Position numbers and translations under genes: made by a program
Assembly (NCBI RefSeq): GCF_947496075.1
Contig: NZ_CANMBJ010000002.1
Span: 434,001-498,000, forward strand
Source of the DNA: an uncultured Tateyamaria sp.
GTDB taxonomy: Bacteria > Pseudomonadota > Alphaproteobacteria > Rhodobacterales > Rhodobacteraceae
Direction of reading: 5' to 3'
Length of the DNA: 64,000 bases
Part shown: piece by piece, positions 56,034 to 64,000 of the stretch
Position numbering within the stretch: the first letter of the stretch is position 1
Layout of the letters: the number at the start of each line of letters is the position of its first letter
The notes under the pieces: generated by a model
Databases searched by the model: none
What the model saw: the letters and a program-made list of their open reading frames with translations, nothing else
Told to the model about the DNA's origin: nothing

Positions 56034-56712
56034 TCAAGTCCTGTCGCTGAACGGTATCACCAAGACCTACAATGCTGGCCTTCCGGGTCAGGTCGATGTC
56101 TTGCGCGGTGTGGACCTTGATCTGCAGCGAGGCGAAGTGGTTGCCCTTGTCGCCCCCTCGGGGGCCGGGAAATCCACACTGCTGCACATCGCGGGCATGC
56201 TGGACACGCCCGATACCGGTACTGTGACTCTGAACGGCCAGAACATGACCGGGCAATCGGACCGGCGCAGAACGCTGGCCCGGCGGGCCGAGGTCGGGTT
56301 CATCTACCAGTTCCACCATCTGCTGCCTGAATTCTCGGCCATTGAAAACATCACGTTGCCCCAATTGGCGGCGGGAACGTCCAGAACGGATGCAGAGGTG
56401 CGCGCGTTGTCGCTGTTGGACAAGGTCGGCATCGCCGAGCGCGCCACGCACCGTCCGGCCGAGTTGTCCGGGGGCGAACAACAGCGCGTTGCGTTTTGCC
56501 GGGCGCTTGCCAATGGTCCGGCCCTGCTGCTGGCGGATGAACCCACGGGCAACCTTGATCCGGCCACATCGGATCAGGTCTTTGATGCGCTGATGACGCT
56601 GGTGCGGGACACGGGGCTGTCTGCCTTGATCGCAACGCACAATCTGGAATTGGCCTCACGTATGGACCGCACGGTTCGGCTGGACGCCGGGCACTTGGCT
56701 ACGCCATCATGA
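56026..56712 (+). CDS. lolD: Lipoprotein-releasing ATPase LolD
   Basis: 228 aa ABC ATPase; start overlaps lolC by 8 nt. Walker A PSGAGKST (~44-51), LolD-characteristic [17 protein letters not shown] signature [15 protein letters not shown], and Walker [14 protein letters not shown]-loop ATHN. Energises release of outer-membrane lipoproteins. The small lipoproteins in this window would be clients. Confidence 0.96.
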   Translation: MSDQVLSLNGITKTYNAGLPGQVDVLRGVDLDLQRGEVVALVAPSGAGKSTLLHIAGMLDTPDTGTVTLNGQNMTGQSDRRRTLARRAEVGFIYQFHHLLPEFSAIENITLPQLAAGTSRTDAEVRALSLLDKVGIAERATHRPAELSGGEQQRVAFCRALANGPALLLADEPTGNLDPATSDQVFDALMTLVRDTGLSALIATHNLELASRMDRTVRLDAGHLATPS

Positions 56713-56851
56713 CCGTGTTTCTCTAAACAGCGACCAATTGTTTCTTTTCAAAACGGTTTCAGAAAGCCGGAATGAAAACCGTAGCTTGACGGCTGCGTTC
56801 GGGTTTGCTCTGTCTTGATCCCGCGGCAATGACCGTGGGGGAAAAAGAAAG

Positions 56852-57838
56852 ATGCCGGGAGTTTCGACGGCAGAGATTGAGCGCACCGTGCAAGCGGCAC
56901 TGGTGGCGCATGGCGCCGGGGCCTTTCCGGCGGCAGAGGTGGCACGTGCTGTTGCACAAGCCGAAGCGGCAGGGAACCGGATCTGTGGCCTCTATTATTT
57001 GGAGAGCTATTGCCAGCAATTGCGCACCGGGCGCGTCAAAGGCGACGTCGTGCCAGTGGTGAGTGCACCGCGCCCGGCCGCCATCTACGTTGACGCACTG
57101 ATGGGATTTGCCCAACCCGCTTTTGCATACGGGTTGGCCCCTGCGCTGGACGCAGCGCGCCAATTCGGGATTGCGAGCCTTGCGGTCGGCCATGCCCACA
57201 CCTGCACCGCGCTGGGATACTTCACCGAACAGATCGCCCGCGCCGGATTTATCGGCTTGGGCATGACAAATGCCTCCCCCATCGTGGCACCGCCCGGGGG
57301 CAAGACGCGCATGATCGGGACCAACCCGATTGCCTTTTCTGTACCGGACGGGCAGGGCGGCCTGGCCATGCAGTTCGATCAATCGACCACAACGGTTGCC
57401 CTGGGCAAGATCACCATGGCCAAGGCCGCCGGTGAGGCCATTCCCGAGGGATGGGCCGTCGATGCGGATGGCAATCCTACGACCGACCCTGAGGCTGCAC
57501 TGGCCGGTTCGCTTGTGTCGACCGGCGGATACAAAGGTTGGGGGTTTGGGCTGATGGCTGAACTGCTGACTGCCGGTCTGACGGGTGGTGTGCTCAGCCG
57601 GGATGTGAAGCCGCTTAAAGCGCCCGAAGGGCCACCGCATGATCTTGGGCAGTACTACATCCTGATCGATCCCAGCACATCGGGCGCCTTTATGGACCGC
57701 CTTGCGCAGCTCGAAGGGCTTCTCGCCGAAGACAGCGCCGGTCGTCTGCCCGGCCAGAACCGCGTTTTGGCTGATCCCGTGGACGTGGATCCGGTCGCAT
57801 GGGCCCAAGCGCAAGAACTGGCTGGTATCACGGACTGA
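56852..57838 (+). CDS. Ldh-family NAD(P)-dependent oxidoreductase
   Basis: 328 aa of the malate/L-lactate dehydrogenase family (PF02615). Motifs: GHAHTCTALGYF (His region), GMTNASPIVAPPGGKTRMIGTNP, and STGGYKGWGFGLM. Family members include Delta1-piperideine-2-carboxylate reductase and sulfolactate dehydrogenase, so substrate class (2-oxo acid or cyclic imino acid) is open. Start ATG 56852 after a purine-rich GGGGAAAAAGAAAG leader. Convergent with the YdcZ-type gene. Confidence 0.9.
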   Translation: MPGVSTAEIERTVQAALVAHGAGAFPAAEVARAVAQAEAAGNRICGLYYLESYCQQLRTGRVKGDVVPVVSAPRPAAIYVDALMGFAQPAFAYGLAPALDAARQFGIASLAVGHAHTCTALGYFTEQIARAGFIGLGMTNASPIVAPPGGKTRMIGTNPIAFSVPDGQGGLAMQFDQSTTTVALGKITMAKAAGEAIPEGWAVDADGNPTTDPEAALAGSLVSTGGYKGWGFGLMAELLTAGLTGGVLSRDVKPLKAPEGPPHDLGQYYILIDPSTSGAFMDRLAQLEGLLAEDSAGRLPGQNRVLADPVDVDPVAWAQAQELAGITD

Positions 57839-57839
57839 A

Positions 57840-58274
57840 TCAGGCGAGCTGGGTCAACCAGACGCCCAGGGCCATAAGGGCGATGCCCCCCATGCGGGCC
57901 ATGCCAAGGGACGTCGCCTGCGCGCCAAACAACCCGAAATGGTCAATCGCCGCGGCTGAGATCAATTGGCCCAGCAGCACGAAGAATACGGCGTTCCCAA
58001 TGCCAAAATGTGGGGCGATGTAGGTAATGCTAAGCACGTAGAAGGCGATCAGAACACCCGCTAGAAAGAGGTGTTTTGGCGCCGTGGACAACTTGGACAG
58101 CCCCTGCGCGCCCGTCAGGACGAACACGACCGCTGCCGTCCCGAAGGCGATGACAAACAGAACCGTTGCGGCGGCCGCCGGACTGCCCAATCGCGTGCCA
58201 AGCGCAGCATTCAGCGCAGCCAAGACTGGGATGCCGATACCGGCCAGCAGCATGATCACGGCATATTGGGCCAT
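57840..58274 (-). CDS. DMT family protein, YdcZ (DUF606) type
   Basis: 144 aa from the ATG at 58272-58274 (GGAGGTG 7 nt upstream). Five hydrophobic segments: MLLAGIGIPVLAALNAALG, TVLFVIAFGTAAVVFVL, LFLAGVLIAFYVLSITYIAP, GNAVFFVLLGQLISAAAIDHFG, and GGIALMALGVWLTQL. The YdcZ family forms half-size DMT transporters that may dimerise. Substrate unknown. Confidence 0.88.
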   Translation of the reverse strand: MAQYAVIMLLAGIGIPVLAALNAALGTRLGSPAAAATVLFVIAFGTAAVVFVLTGAQGLSKLSTAPKHLFLAGVLIAFYVLSITYIAPHFGIGNAVFFVLLGQLISAAAIDHFGLFGAQATSLGMARMGGIALMALGVWLTQLA

Positions 58275-58302
58275 TCCGGCACCTCCATCTTTCTGATTTG
58301 GA

Positions 58303-58983
58303 TTACGCACAAATCCCGTTCACCTGCACGCCATCCCAAGGCAAGCGCACGTCATGTTGCCGGGATTGCGGCAGGGGGGAGACGGGCATCGCTTGTGAGA
58401 TCAGGGCGTGCAGGCGCTGTGTCCGCCCGCCTTGAGGGTCCAGCGCCCGGCAGCATACGAATTCCTCGACAATGGACCCTTGCTGTTCAAATCCAAAGTC
58501 GAGGAACTTCCGCTCCGCCGACACGTCAAAGAGGTAGGGATCGTCACTGAACCGATGCTCGCGCGCGGCCTTGAGAGGGGAGTATCCAGTGATCTCCCGG
58601 TTCTGCCACTGCCACACATGGGTCAACTCATGGGCCAACAGCATGGCTGCGATCAGGTTGATCTCTTGCGGATAGGCGGGGACGTAATCGTCCAGATACC
58701 AGTCCTTGTCGAACAGAACGTTCTGCCACAGGGCAACAGCCGCCGGTTTTGCGGTGATCGTGTCGCTGGTCGGGGGCGGTAGGATACGCTCACGGCAGGT
58801 GGTCCGGGGCCGGGCTTTGCGCTTGAACGTAACGGCGCGGGTCGGCGCCCCGTCAATCAGGCGCACCCGCTGATGGTTCAGCTGATCGCCATGGATGCTG
58901 TCTGCGAAAGCACGTTCGGCATCGGTCAGCGTACGGCCACAGGCGGCCAGCAGGCTCAGGATCAGAAACAGGCGCAGGATCAT
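58303..58983 (-). CDS. Lipoprotein with HExxH metalloprotease-like motif
   Basis: 226 aa from the ATG at 58981-58983. Lipobox LSLLAAC (Cys ~15). The central AHELTHVWQWQNR carries HExxH, and YSPLKAAREHRFSDDPYLFDVSAERKFLDFGFEQQGSIVEEF follows (only the core VEEF/FGxEQQ noted as typical). Looks like a putative zinc-dependent peptidase anchored in the periplasm, similar to eCIS/DUF4157-like latch proteases; cleavage activity is inference. Confidence 0.78.
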   Translation of the reverse strand: MILRLFLILSLLAACGRTLTDAERAFADSIHGDQLNHQRVRLIDGAPTRAVTFKRKARPRTTCRERILPPPTSDTITAKPAAVALWQNVLFDKDWYLDDYVPAYPQEINLIAAMLLAHELTHVWQWQNREITGYSPLKAAREHRFSDDPYLFDVSAERKFLDFGFEQQGSIVEEFVCCRALDPQGGRTQRLHALISQAMPVSPLPQSRQHDVRLPWDGVQVNGICA

Positions 58984-59203
58984 GCCCGCAGTAGGGGGCA
59001 GAAAGGGGCCGGGATCAAGGCTTGAAACCACGCGATGCCTCGCGCCGCTGTCGCATCTCCGTGATCAGAGGTGATGGGGCAGGGGGTTTTTGTGTCAAAC
59101 CTCCGCGCCCACCTCTTTCCTATCATCGCGGGGGCCTTCTCCGCGGATCGCACCGCAGGCCACCACTCACGTGTTCCCGGCCTGCCTGGAAAGGAGAGTA
59201 GTG

Positions 59204-59284
59204 ATGGAAAAGGTTATCATTCCGACCGTGTTTGGCTTTGCCGCCATGATGAGCTTGTGGGTCATCGTCGGCGCCACGGTCTAA
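59204..59284 (+). CDS. Probable 26-aa membrane microprotein
   Basis: ATG 59204 with AAGGAGAG 5 nt upstream, the strongest Shine-Dalgarno in this part of the window, and a stop at 59282-59284. Almost the whole peptide is hydrophobic after MEK: IIPTVFGFAAMMSLWVIVGATV, a single membrane helix. No name known to me. Followed by a CCCCCGG/CCGGGGG hairpin (59295-59321). Coding is inferred from the Shine-Dalgarno and helix; conservation was not tested. Confidence 0.55.
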   Translation: MEKVIIPTVFGFAAMMSLWVIVGATV

Positions 59285-59330
59285 GACGTTCCTGCCCCCG
59301 GTGATCTGGACGTCCCGGGGGTGGATCAGC

Positions 59331-59382
59331 GCGGCGGAGGGCCCTTTTGGTTCCCCCTTTTAACAAGTCGGCCCTCCGCCGC
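59331..59382. repeat. 13-bp inverted repeat
   Basis: GCGGCGGAGGGCC (59331-59343) and GGCCCTCCGCCGC (59370-59382) are perfect, with a 26-nt pyrimidine-rich loop. Confidence 0.7.
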
Positions 59383-59494
59383 CGTTACAACGCCCAGAAA
59401 GCGCCTTGGTTGAGTAAGCGCTCGTTAACCCGACCCGAGGCATATCAAGGAGGAAGCGGATCGAGATGTATCCCGCTTCGCGTATCGAGTGGTG

Positions 59495-59519
59495 GCGGAG
59501 GCGAAAGCCTCCGCTTTTT
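59495..59519 (+). terminator. Intrinsic terminator in the non-coding gap
   Basis: GCGGAGGC (59495-59502)-GAAA-GCCTCCGC (59507-59514) followed by TTTTT (59515-59519). A GNRA tetraloop and perfect stem make it strong on the plus strand; the transcript it ends is unclear. Confidence 0.8.
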
Positions 59520-59523
59520 CCCA

Positions 59524-59578
59524 GCGCCCGCACAGCGGGCGCGTCGCCCGGCAGGCTCTTTTCGAAGAAAAGATGCCG
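59524..59578. repeat. Two further adjacent hairpins
   Basis: GCGCCCGC-ACA-GCGGGCGC (59524-59542), and CGGCA...TGCCG (59549-59553/59574-59578) enclosing TCTTTTC-GAA-GAAAAGA (59557-59573). Together with the terminator they form three stem-loops in 84 nt. Confidence 0.65.
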
Positions 59579-59714
59579 AGAGGAGCCGGGTTTATGGATT
59601 CGTCACGTCGTCCAGCAGAGCATCGTTCTGTGAAGCACAATAGGATTGCCCCACGCGGCCGTCCGAACAGCGCACCAAAGGGCGGAATCAAGCCGCAGGC
59701 GCCGCCCCATCCAT

Positions 59715-59733
59715 GCGCCTGCAAGGCAGGCGC
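59715..59733. repeat. Hairpin GCGCCTGC-AAG-GCAGGCGC
   Basis: An 8-bp perfect stem (59715-59722/59726-59733) with 3-nt loop. No T tract; part of the same hairpin-rich gap. Confidence 0.55.
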
Positions 59734-59953
59734 GTAGACCGGCAGCGTATTGCGTAGCAATGCGCGAGAGGGGCCGGGCCGCCCCCCGGCACGGCGATAT
59801 GGTTGGCGTATGCGCGTCGTTCAGATCGAAGATGTACGTGGCAGTCATAACGCACTGCTGCGGAGAGGTCAGATCACCGCTCCGCGGCACGTCGATGAGG
59901 TGGCCTACCCCTTTGTCGAATTCGCCGTTGTTGAAATGTGCTTCTCAACTCAT

Positions 59954-60496
59954 CTATTTGTCGTTCAACTCGTCCAGTATCTCTTTAACGGGAACCTTGT
60001 ATGCCGAGTTCTGACTCATACTATTGGCGTAACCCAGCTTCTCCGCGGCCTTATGCAGAAAAGACATATTGATTTGTCCTTGGCGCAGCGCTTCATCAAC
60101 CTCGTCATCGGTCATACTGTCGATGCGGCGGGCGATTTCTTCCATAAACGTGTCGCTGTTTCGGATCGCAAGCAAGGTTGGCAATATGCGATCAGAATCG
60201 CGGCGCTGGGTCAGCCATTCCAGCTGTTCGATTGAACGCATTCCGTCCATGAATTTGCAAAATCGCAAGCGCGCTGCAATGAGGTAGCGGGGACTGCCAT
60301 CAGGAACTTTAAGGCTTTCGATGGATGCGTGGATGTGCCGATCAAGATTGCGCAGGTCATGTTTGAAGCGCTTGAATGACATAAAAAGTCTATAGCGGTG
60401 GGTGATGTACTGAACCAGAATCGTGGCCAGTGTGCCAAAGGCCGCACCAACCAGCGCGGGCCTTAGATCCGAGGCGATGCCCAGTGCCTCAAACAT
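59954..60496 (-). CDS. Membrane-anchored uncharacterised protein after parE, 180 aa
   Basis: ATG at 60494-60496, with GGAGGAG 5 nt upstream, overlaps the parE stop by 8 nt, so the two are coupled. One N-terminal membrane helix (ALVGAAFGTLATILVQYITH), then a charged, helical cytoplasmic part (~35-180; MSFKRFKHDLRNLDRHIHAS, EEIARRIDSMTDDEVDEAL). No motif recognised. AT content is slightly higher than in neighbours. Confidence 0.72.
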   Translation of the reverse strand: MFEALGIASDLRPALVGAAFGTLATILVQYITHRYRLFMSFKRFKHDLRNLDRHIHASIESLKVPDGSPRYLIAARLRFCKFMDGMRSIEQLEWLTQRRDSDRILPTLLAIRNSDTFMEEIARRIDSMTDDEVDEALRQGQINMSFLHKAAEKLGYANSMSQNSAYKVPVKEILDELNDK

Positions 60497-62444
60497 CCAA
60501 CTCCTCCACAAACCGCGCATTCTCCTGAATATACTGAAACCGCATCTCCGGCTTCTTGCCCATCAGGCGCTCCACAAGGTCTCCGGTCTCGCCCGGTTCA
60601 TCCTCGTCAATCGACACGCGGATCAGCTTGCGCGTCGCGGGGTTCATGGTGGTGTCTTTCAGGTCCTTCGCGTCCATCTCGCCCAGACCTTTGAAGCGGG
60701 ACACGTCGATCTTGCCCTTGCCGCCCAGACCGCTCTCCATCAGCGTGTTTTTCTCAACCTCGTCCAGGCAATAGACCCGTTTGGCTCCTTGGGTCAGCCG
60801 GAACAGGGGCGGGCAGGCCAGATACAGGTGACCGGCATCGATCATGGGCCGCATCTGGGTGTAGAAGAACGTCATCAGCAGCGCCGCGATATGCGCGCCA
60901 TCGACATCCGCATCCGTCATTATGATGACCTTGTCGTAGCGCAGATCATCGATGTTGAACTTGGCCCCAAGGCTCACGCCAAGCGCCTGCGTCAGGTCCG
61001 AAATCTCGGCATTCGAGCCCAGCTTGGACGAAGCCGCGCCCAGCACGTTCAGGATTTTGCCGCGCAGGGGCAGCAGGGCCTGGGTCTTGCGGTCCCGCGC
61101 CATCTTGGCCGACCCGCCAGCCGAGTCGCCCTCGACAATGAACAATTCCGTGCCATCGCGTGTTGATGAAGAGCAGTCCACCAATTTGCCGGGAAGCCGA
61201 AGTTTCTTAGTGGCGGATTTGCGTTGTGTTTCTTTCTCGGCCCTCCTGCGCAGCCGTTCCTCGGCGCGCAGGACCAGAAAATCAAGGATGGCGCCGGCGG
61301 ATTTCGTGTCGGCGGCCAGCCAGTTGTCAAAATGGTCGCGGACCGAGTTTTCGACCATCCGTTGTGCCTCGACCGTGGCAAGGCGGTCCTTGGTTTGTCC
61401 CACGAACTCAGGTTCGCGGATAAAGCAGGACACCAGCGCGCCCGCGCCTGTGATCAGGTCCTCGCGCGTGATTGTGTTGGCTTTCTTGTTGTTCACCAGC
61501 TCGCCATAGGCCTTGATCCCCTTCAGGATCGCAGCCCAGAACCCGGCTTCGTGCGTACCGCCCTCGGGCGTGGGCACGGTGTTACAGTAGGATTGGATGA
61601 AACCGTCGCGGCTGGGCGTCCAGTTGATCGCCCATTCGACCTTGCCCGGCACCTTGAACTTCTCAAAGGACACCGACCCGGCAAAAGGGGCGTCGGAATA
61701 GGTGGTGGCCCCACCCAACGCTTCGGTCAAATAGTCGGACAGCCCGCCGGGAAAGTGGAATGTCGCCTCTTGCGGCGTGTCGCCATCGGCGATCGCCGAC
61801 TTCCAGCGGATTTCCACGCCTGAGAACAGGTAGGCCTTGGACCGCGCCATCTTGAACAGGCGGGCGGGTTTCAGTTTCAGCGACCCAAAGATTTCCGGAT
61901 CGGGATGGAAGGTAACGGACGTGCCGCGCCGATTGGGGGCGGCACCGATCTTTGCCAATGGCGCTTGTGGGGCGCCCCTGGAAAACTCCATGGCAAACAG
62001 CTCGCGATTGCGCGCCACTTCAACGCGCAGATGGTCGGACAGGGCGTTGACGACGGAGGACCCGACCCCATGCAGACCACCCGATGTCTCGTAACTGTCG
62101 CCCGAGAATTTGCCGCCCGCGTTTAGCGTGCAAAAAATGATTTCCAACGCGCTTTTGGACGGGTCCTTGGGATGCGGATCGGTTGGAATGCCGCGGCCGT
62201 TGTCACGCACGGACACATGGCCGTTTTCGTGCAGCTCCACCTCGATCCACGTGGCGTGTCCGGCGACCGCCTCGTCCATCGAGTTGTCGATGATCTCGGC
62301 CACCATGTGGTGCAGTGCGCGGTCGTCCTTGCCCCCGATATACATGCCTGGGCGCAGGCGCACGTGCTCCATATCCTCCAGCACCTGAATGGAGGAGGCA
62401 TCGTAGTCAGAAGGCCCACTGGCCCCGGCAAGAAGATCGGACAT
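60489..62444 (-). CDS. parE: DNA topoisomerase IV subunit B
   Basis: 651 aa from the ATG at 62442-62444. GHKL ATPase (NSMDEAVAGHA ~50; RDNGRGIPTDPHP ~80; TSGGLHGVG ~115), transducer, TOPRIM with EGDSAGGSAK (~440) and DADVDGAHI (~515), and a C-terminal tail KPEMRFQYIQENA. TopoIV rather than GyrB: no ~170-aa GyrB insert, and length fits alphaproteobacterial ParE. Decatenates daughter chromosomes with ParC (not in window). Confidence 0.95.
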   Translation of the reverse strand: MSDLLAGASGPSDYDASSIQVLEDMEHVRLRPGMYIGGKDDRALHHMVAEIIDNSMDEAVAGHATWIEVELHENGHVSVRDNGRGIPTDPHPKDPSKSALEIIFCTLNAGGKFSGDSYETSGGLHGVGSSVVNALSDHLRVEVARNRELFAMEFSRGAPQAPLAKIGAAPNRRGTSVTFHPDPEIFGSLKLKPARLFKMARSKAYLFSGVEIRWKSAIADGDTPQEATFHFPGGLSDYLTEALGGATTYSDAPFAGSVSFEKFKVPGKVEWAINWTPSRDGFIQSYCNTVPTPEGGTHEAGFWAAILKGIKAYGELVNNKKANTITREDLITGAGALVSCFIREPEFVGQTKDRLATVEAQRMVENSVRDHFDNWLAADTKSAGAILDFLVLRAEERLRRRAEKETQRKSATKKLRLPGKLVDCSSSTRDGTELFIVEGDSAGGSAKMARDRKTQALLPLRGKILNVLGAASSKLGSNAEISDLTQALGVSLGAKFNIDDLRYDKVIIMTDADVDGAHIAALLMTFFYTQMRPMIDAGHLYLACPPLFRLTQGAKRVYCLDEVEKNTLMESGLGGKGKIDVSRFKGLGEMDAKDLKDTTMNPATRKLIRVSIDEDEPGETGDLVERLMGKKPEMRFQYIQENARFVEELDV

Positions 62445-62508
62445 GGCTGCTGCTCTTTGTTGGTTGCAGCGCACTATGCCAGAGCCGGTCAGACGGGGGA
62501 AGAGCGTA

Positions 62509-63168
62509 TCAACCCGGCCAGTGTGCCCGTAGATGCCCCGACGTCTGCTGTTCGTCGATAACCTTACGGTAGTGCTTCATACTGTGATCCGGGCCAAAGA
62601 CGGACCGGCGTGCGCGGGCCTTATGCACGTGCCCCATATGGTGAAACGACCCCGGCAGATCGCACACGGCGTCATCGTCGCGGTTGATGCACAGGCACAG
62701 GTTCGAATGCTTGATGGCACCGGGGCTGCGGCGCGGGCGTGGGGCGGCGAACCCGATACCGGGCACACCATAGGTGCGCACAAGGATTTGTGTCGCAGCC
62801 GCCCCAAGCGAATGACCGATGATGTATTTCGGGCGGTGGTTCTTCTTTTGCAGCCAGTCAAAGATCCCCTTGGCATGGGCCAGAAATCCCTGATGCCACA
62901 CGGTGCCGGACGCGCCCTTTTCCGTGTCATCATCCGCCAGCCGGTATCGCTTGCCGCCGATGTTCAGAACGCGCAGGTTGTACTTGAGGTAATCCATCAC
63001 AGAATTCGATCCGGGGATCAGCAGAATGTCTCCTTTGAGGAAGATCGCCTGAACGTCATTTTCGTCCAGACCGTCCCGCCACGCGTTGGCCAATGAGGCA
63101 TTGCTTCTGCCCGCGTAAGAGGCTTCGGCCATCTGCGCGGCCAGCTTGATATCGTATCTATGGCTCAT
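62509..63168 (-). CDS. Class 3 lipase-like hydrolase, 219 aa
   Basis: Alpha/beta-hydrolase core with nucleophile elbow GHSLGAAATQ (~118-127), an upstream VWHQGFLAHAKGIFDWLQK helix, and a His late in the chain (PDHSMKHYRKVI). Resembles the Lipase_3 (PF01764) family of triacylglycerol/phospholipase-like proteins. No signal peptide. GGAGA is 8 nt before the ATG. Substrate unknown. Confidence 0.82.
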   Translation of the reverse strand: MSHRYDIKLAAQMAEASYAGRSNASLANAWRDGLDENDVQAIFLKGDILLIPGSNSVMDYLKYNLRVLNIGGKRYRLADDDTEKGASGTVWHQGFLAHAKGIFDWLQKKNHRPKYIIGHSLGAAATQILVRTYGVPGIGFAAPRPRRSPGAIKHSNLCLCINRDDDAVCDLPGSFHHMGHVHKARARRSVFGPDHSMKHYRKVIDEQQTSGHLRAHWPG

Positions 63169-63231
63169 GAAAATATCTCCGTGCTTTGAAATGCGACAAC
63201 TATGACGCGCTCAAAGCCACTTGGGAAGACA

Positions 63232-64000
63232 TCAGCCAAGCCAGTTGTTCATGATCTCCACAATGGCATCGGGCTGCTGGTGCAGCAACCAGTGGTCGGC
63301 ATCCGAAACATGCGCACGGGTCAGTGACGGCGCAAAATCCTCCAAGCCTTCCGTCGAAACAGGTAACAACGCCGTGTCGCCATCGGCCCAGATCAGCAAA
63401 TGCGGACAGCCCACCTGCAACCGATCCAAGGGAAGGTCGGGCATTTCTACGGGCACGCCGGGGTCAGCCACGATCAGAGGCGAGGCGCGGTACCAGTTGA
63501 TCATGCCGCGCAGCCCCGATTGTCGCCACACGGCCTTGTAAGCGTTCAGCCGGTCGCCTGCGAGCCAGCTCATGTCCATCTTGGCCGAGAACAGCTTGAG
63601 AAGCTTCCCGAAATCATCTGCGGCAAGCGTATCCTCGGACCCCTCGCTGCGCAGGAAGTTGATGTACTGGGATGCCTCGGATTGTGCTCCACCCGCCGCC
63701 ATCTCGCGCTGAAAGGGGACCGGGTGCACACCGTTGGCAATGATCAGGTGCGACACCAGTTCGGGTCGGAACATGGCCAGGCCATAGGCGACAGAGGCGC
63801 CCCAGTCATGGCCCATGACAATCACGGGACCGCGATCGGCGATAAGGTGCACCATGTCACCAACCAGTTTCGACGTCGCATATTCGCCGACATCGTCGGG
63901 CGCATAGCTCGCACCGTACCCACGCTGGTCGGGGGCGACGCAATAATAGCGGTCAGACAGACGTGTCGCGATCTCATCCCACGCGCCGCCATATTCGGGA
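63232..64000 (-). CDS. Alpha/beta hydrolase, epoxide hydrolase/dehalogenase-like (5' end outside window)
   Basis: The frame stays open through the last base, beginning PEYGGAWDEIATRLSDRYY, so the N-terminus (HGFP.. oxyanion region) lies beyond 64000. Nucleophile elbow GHDWGASVAYG uses Asp, as in epoxide hydrolases and haloacid/haloalkane dehalogenases. The C-terminal His is in DADHWLLHQQPD. Catalyses water addition to an epoxide or halide; which is unknown. Confidence 0.88.
   Translation of the reverse strand, partial: PEYGGAWDEIATRLSDRYYCVAPDQRGYGASYAPDDVGEYATSKLVGDMVHLIADRGPVIVMGHDWGASVAYGLAMFRPELVSHLIIANGVHPVPFQREMAAGGAQSEASQYINFLRSEGSEDTLAADDFGKLLKLFSAKMDMSWLAGDRLNAYKAVWRQSGLRGMINWYRASPLIVADPGVPVEMPDLPLDRLQVGCPHLLIWADGDTALLPVSTEGLEDFAPSLTRAHVSDADHWLLHQQPDAIVEIMNNWLG

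Larger units (their letters stand above)
59285..59953. other. 669-nt gap rich in hairpins, no convincing gene
   Basis: Several overlapping open frames cover this stretch on both strands but none has a good start or recognisable product, and one (59466-59633, 55 aa, AAGGAGG 12 nt upstream) contains an intrinsic terminator. The region holds the CCCCCGG hairpin (59295-59321), a 13-bp inverted repeat (59331-59382), a terminator (59495-59519), hairpins at 59524-59542 and 59549-59578, and another at 59715-59733. It may encode a structured RNA or be a degenerate repeat cluster. Confidence 0.5.

Noticed and set aside
59466-59633. 55-codon plus-strand frame with WWRRRK near the start
   Set aside because: AAGGAGG is 12 nt away and a strong terminator lies inside the frame after ~17 codons. 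The two Trp codons recalled a trp leader peptide, but they overlap the terminator stem and no trp gene follows.
59425-59760. 111-codon minus-strand frame in the hairpin-rich gap
   Set aside because: Translation seems to come from palindromic DNA, with no plausible start and no domain; kept as non-coding.

Overview
The window is GC-rich, densely coding chromosomal DNA from an alphaproteobacterium, most likely a marine member of the Roseobacter group (Rhodobacteraceae). Evidence for this placement is a short-form prolyl-tRNA synthetase, a complete choline-O-sulfate/choline-to-betaine operon, a propionyl-CoA/methylmalonyl-CoA gene block with its PccR-type regulator, an Hda - AI-2E permease - ppk - ppx block, and many ATGA/GTGA gene overlaps. 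I saw no tRNA, rRNA, CRISPR array, insertion sequence or prophage. The species cannot be named from sequence alone.

Layout. 1-5.5 kb: the end of a LysR regulator, an XRE regulator, an inositol-monophosphatase-family phosphatase, and a purine deaminase group (8-oxoguanine deaminase-like, secreted CAP protein, convergent guanine deaminase). 5.6-17.3 kb: MgtE, 5-formyltetrahydrofolate cyclo-ligase, a YmdB-type metallophosphoesterase, a DMT transporter, two SLC13-type permeases with cytoplasmic TrkA_C domains, a methyltransferase, an FAD dehydrogenase and a BASS transporter. 17.6-22.2 kb: glutathionyl-hydroquinone reductase-like GST, YebC, a GNAT enzyme, a small unknown protein, LysE and a second DMT transporter.

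22.2-29.0 kb is the bet operon. A 28-bp palindrome precedes betI, followed by betC, a short divergent BCCT-like transporter, betB and betA. Choline-O-sulfate would be desulfated, choline oxidised to betaine aldehyde and then to glycine betaine. 29.7-42.6 kb is the propionate block: pccR, an MFS exporter, pccB, a translationally coupled run of unknown proteins (113 aa, cupin, exported protein), two tiny lipoproteins, pccA, a DUF4174-like protein, a sulfotransferase-like protein and methylmalonyl-CoA mutase. TTTGCAAA-type boxes before pccR and pccB fit the reported PccR operator.

42.8-64 kb: a VOC/GNAT/J-domain/EEP string, ppx and ppk (polyphosphate), hda (replication control), an AI-2E permease, proS, a serine hydrolase, DUF2937, LolCE and LolD (lipoprotein release), an Ldh-family dehydrogenase, a YdcZ-type protein, a metalloprotease-like lipoprotein, a probable 26-residue membrane microprotein, a 0.67-kb hairpin-rich gap without a convincing gene, a membrane-anchored unknown coupled to parE, a lipase, and an alpha/beta hydrolase cut by the window end.

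The items most worth following up are the unknown genes between pccB and pccA, the compact BCCT-like protein, the 26-residue microprotein, and the hairpin array at 59.3-59.8 kb.
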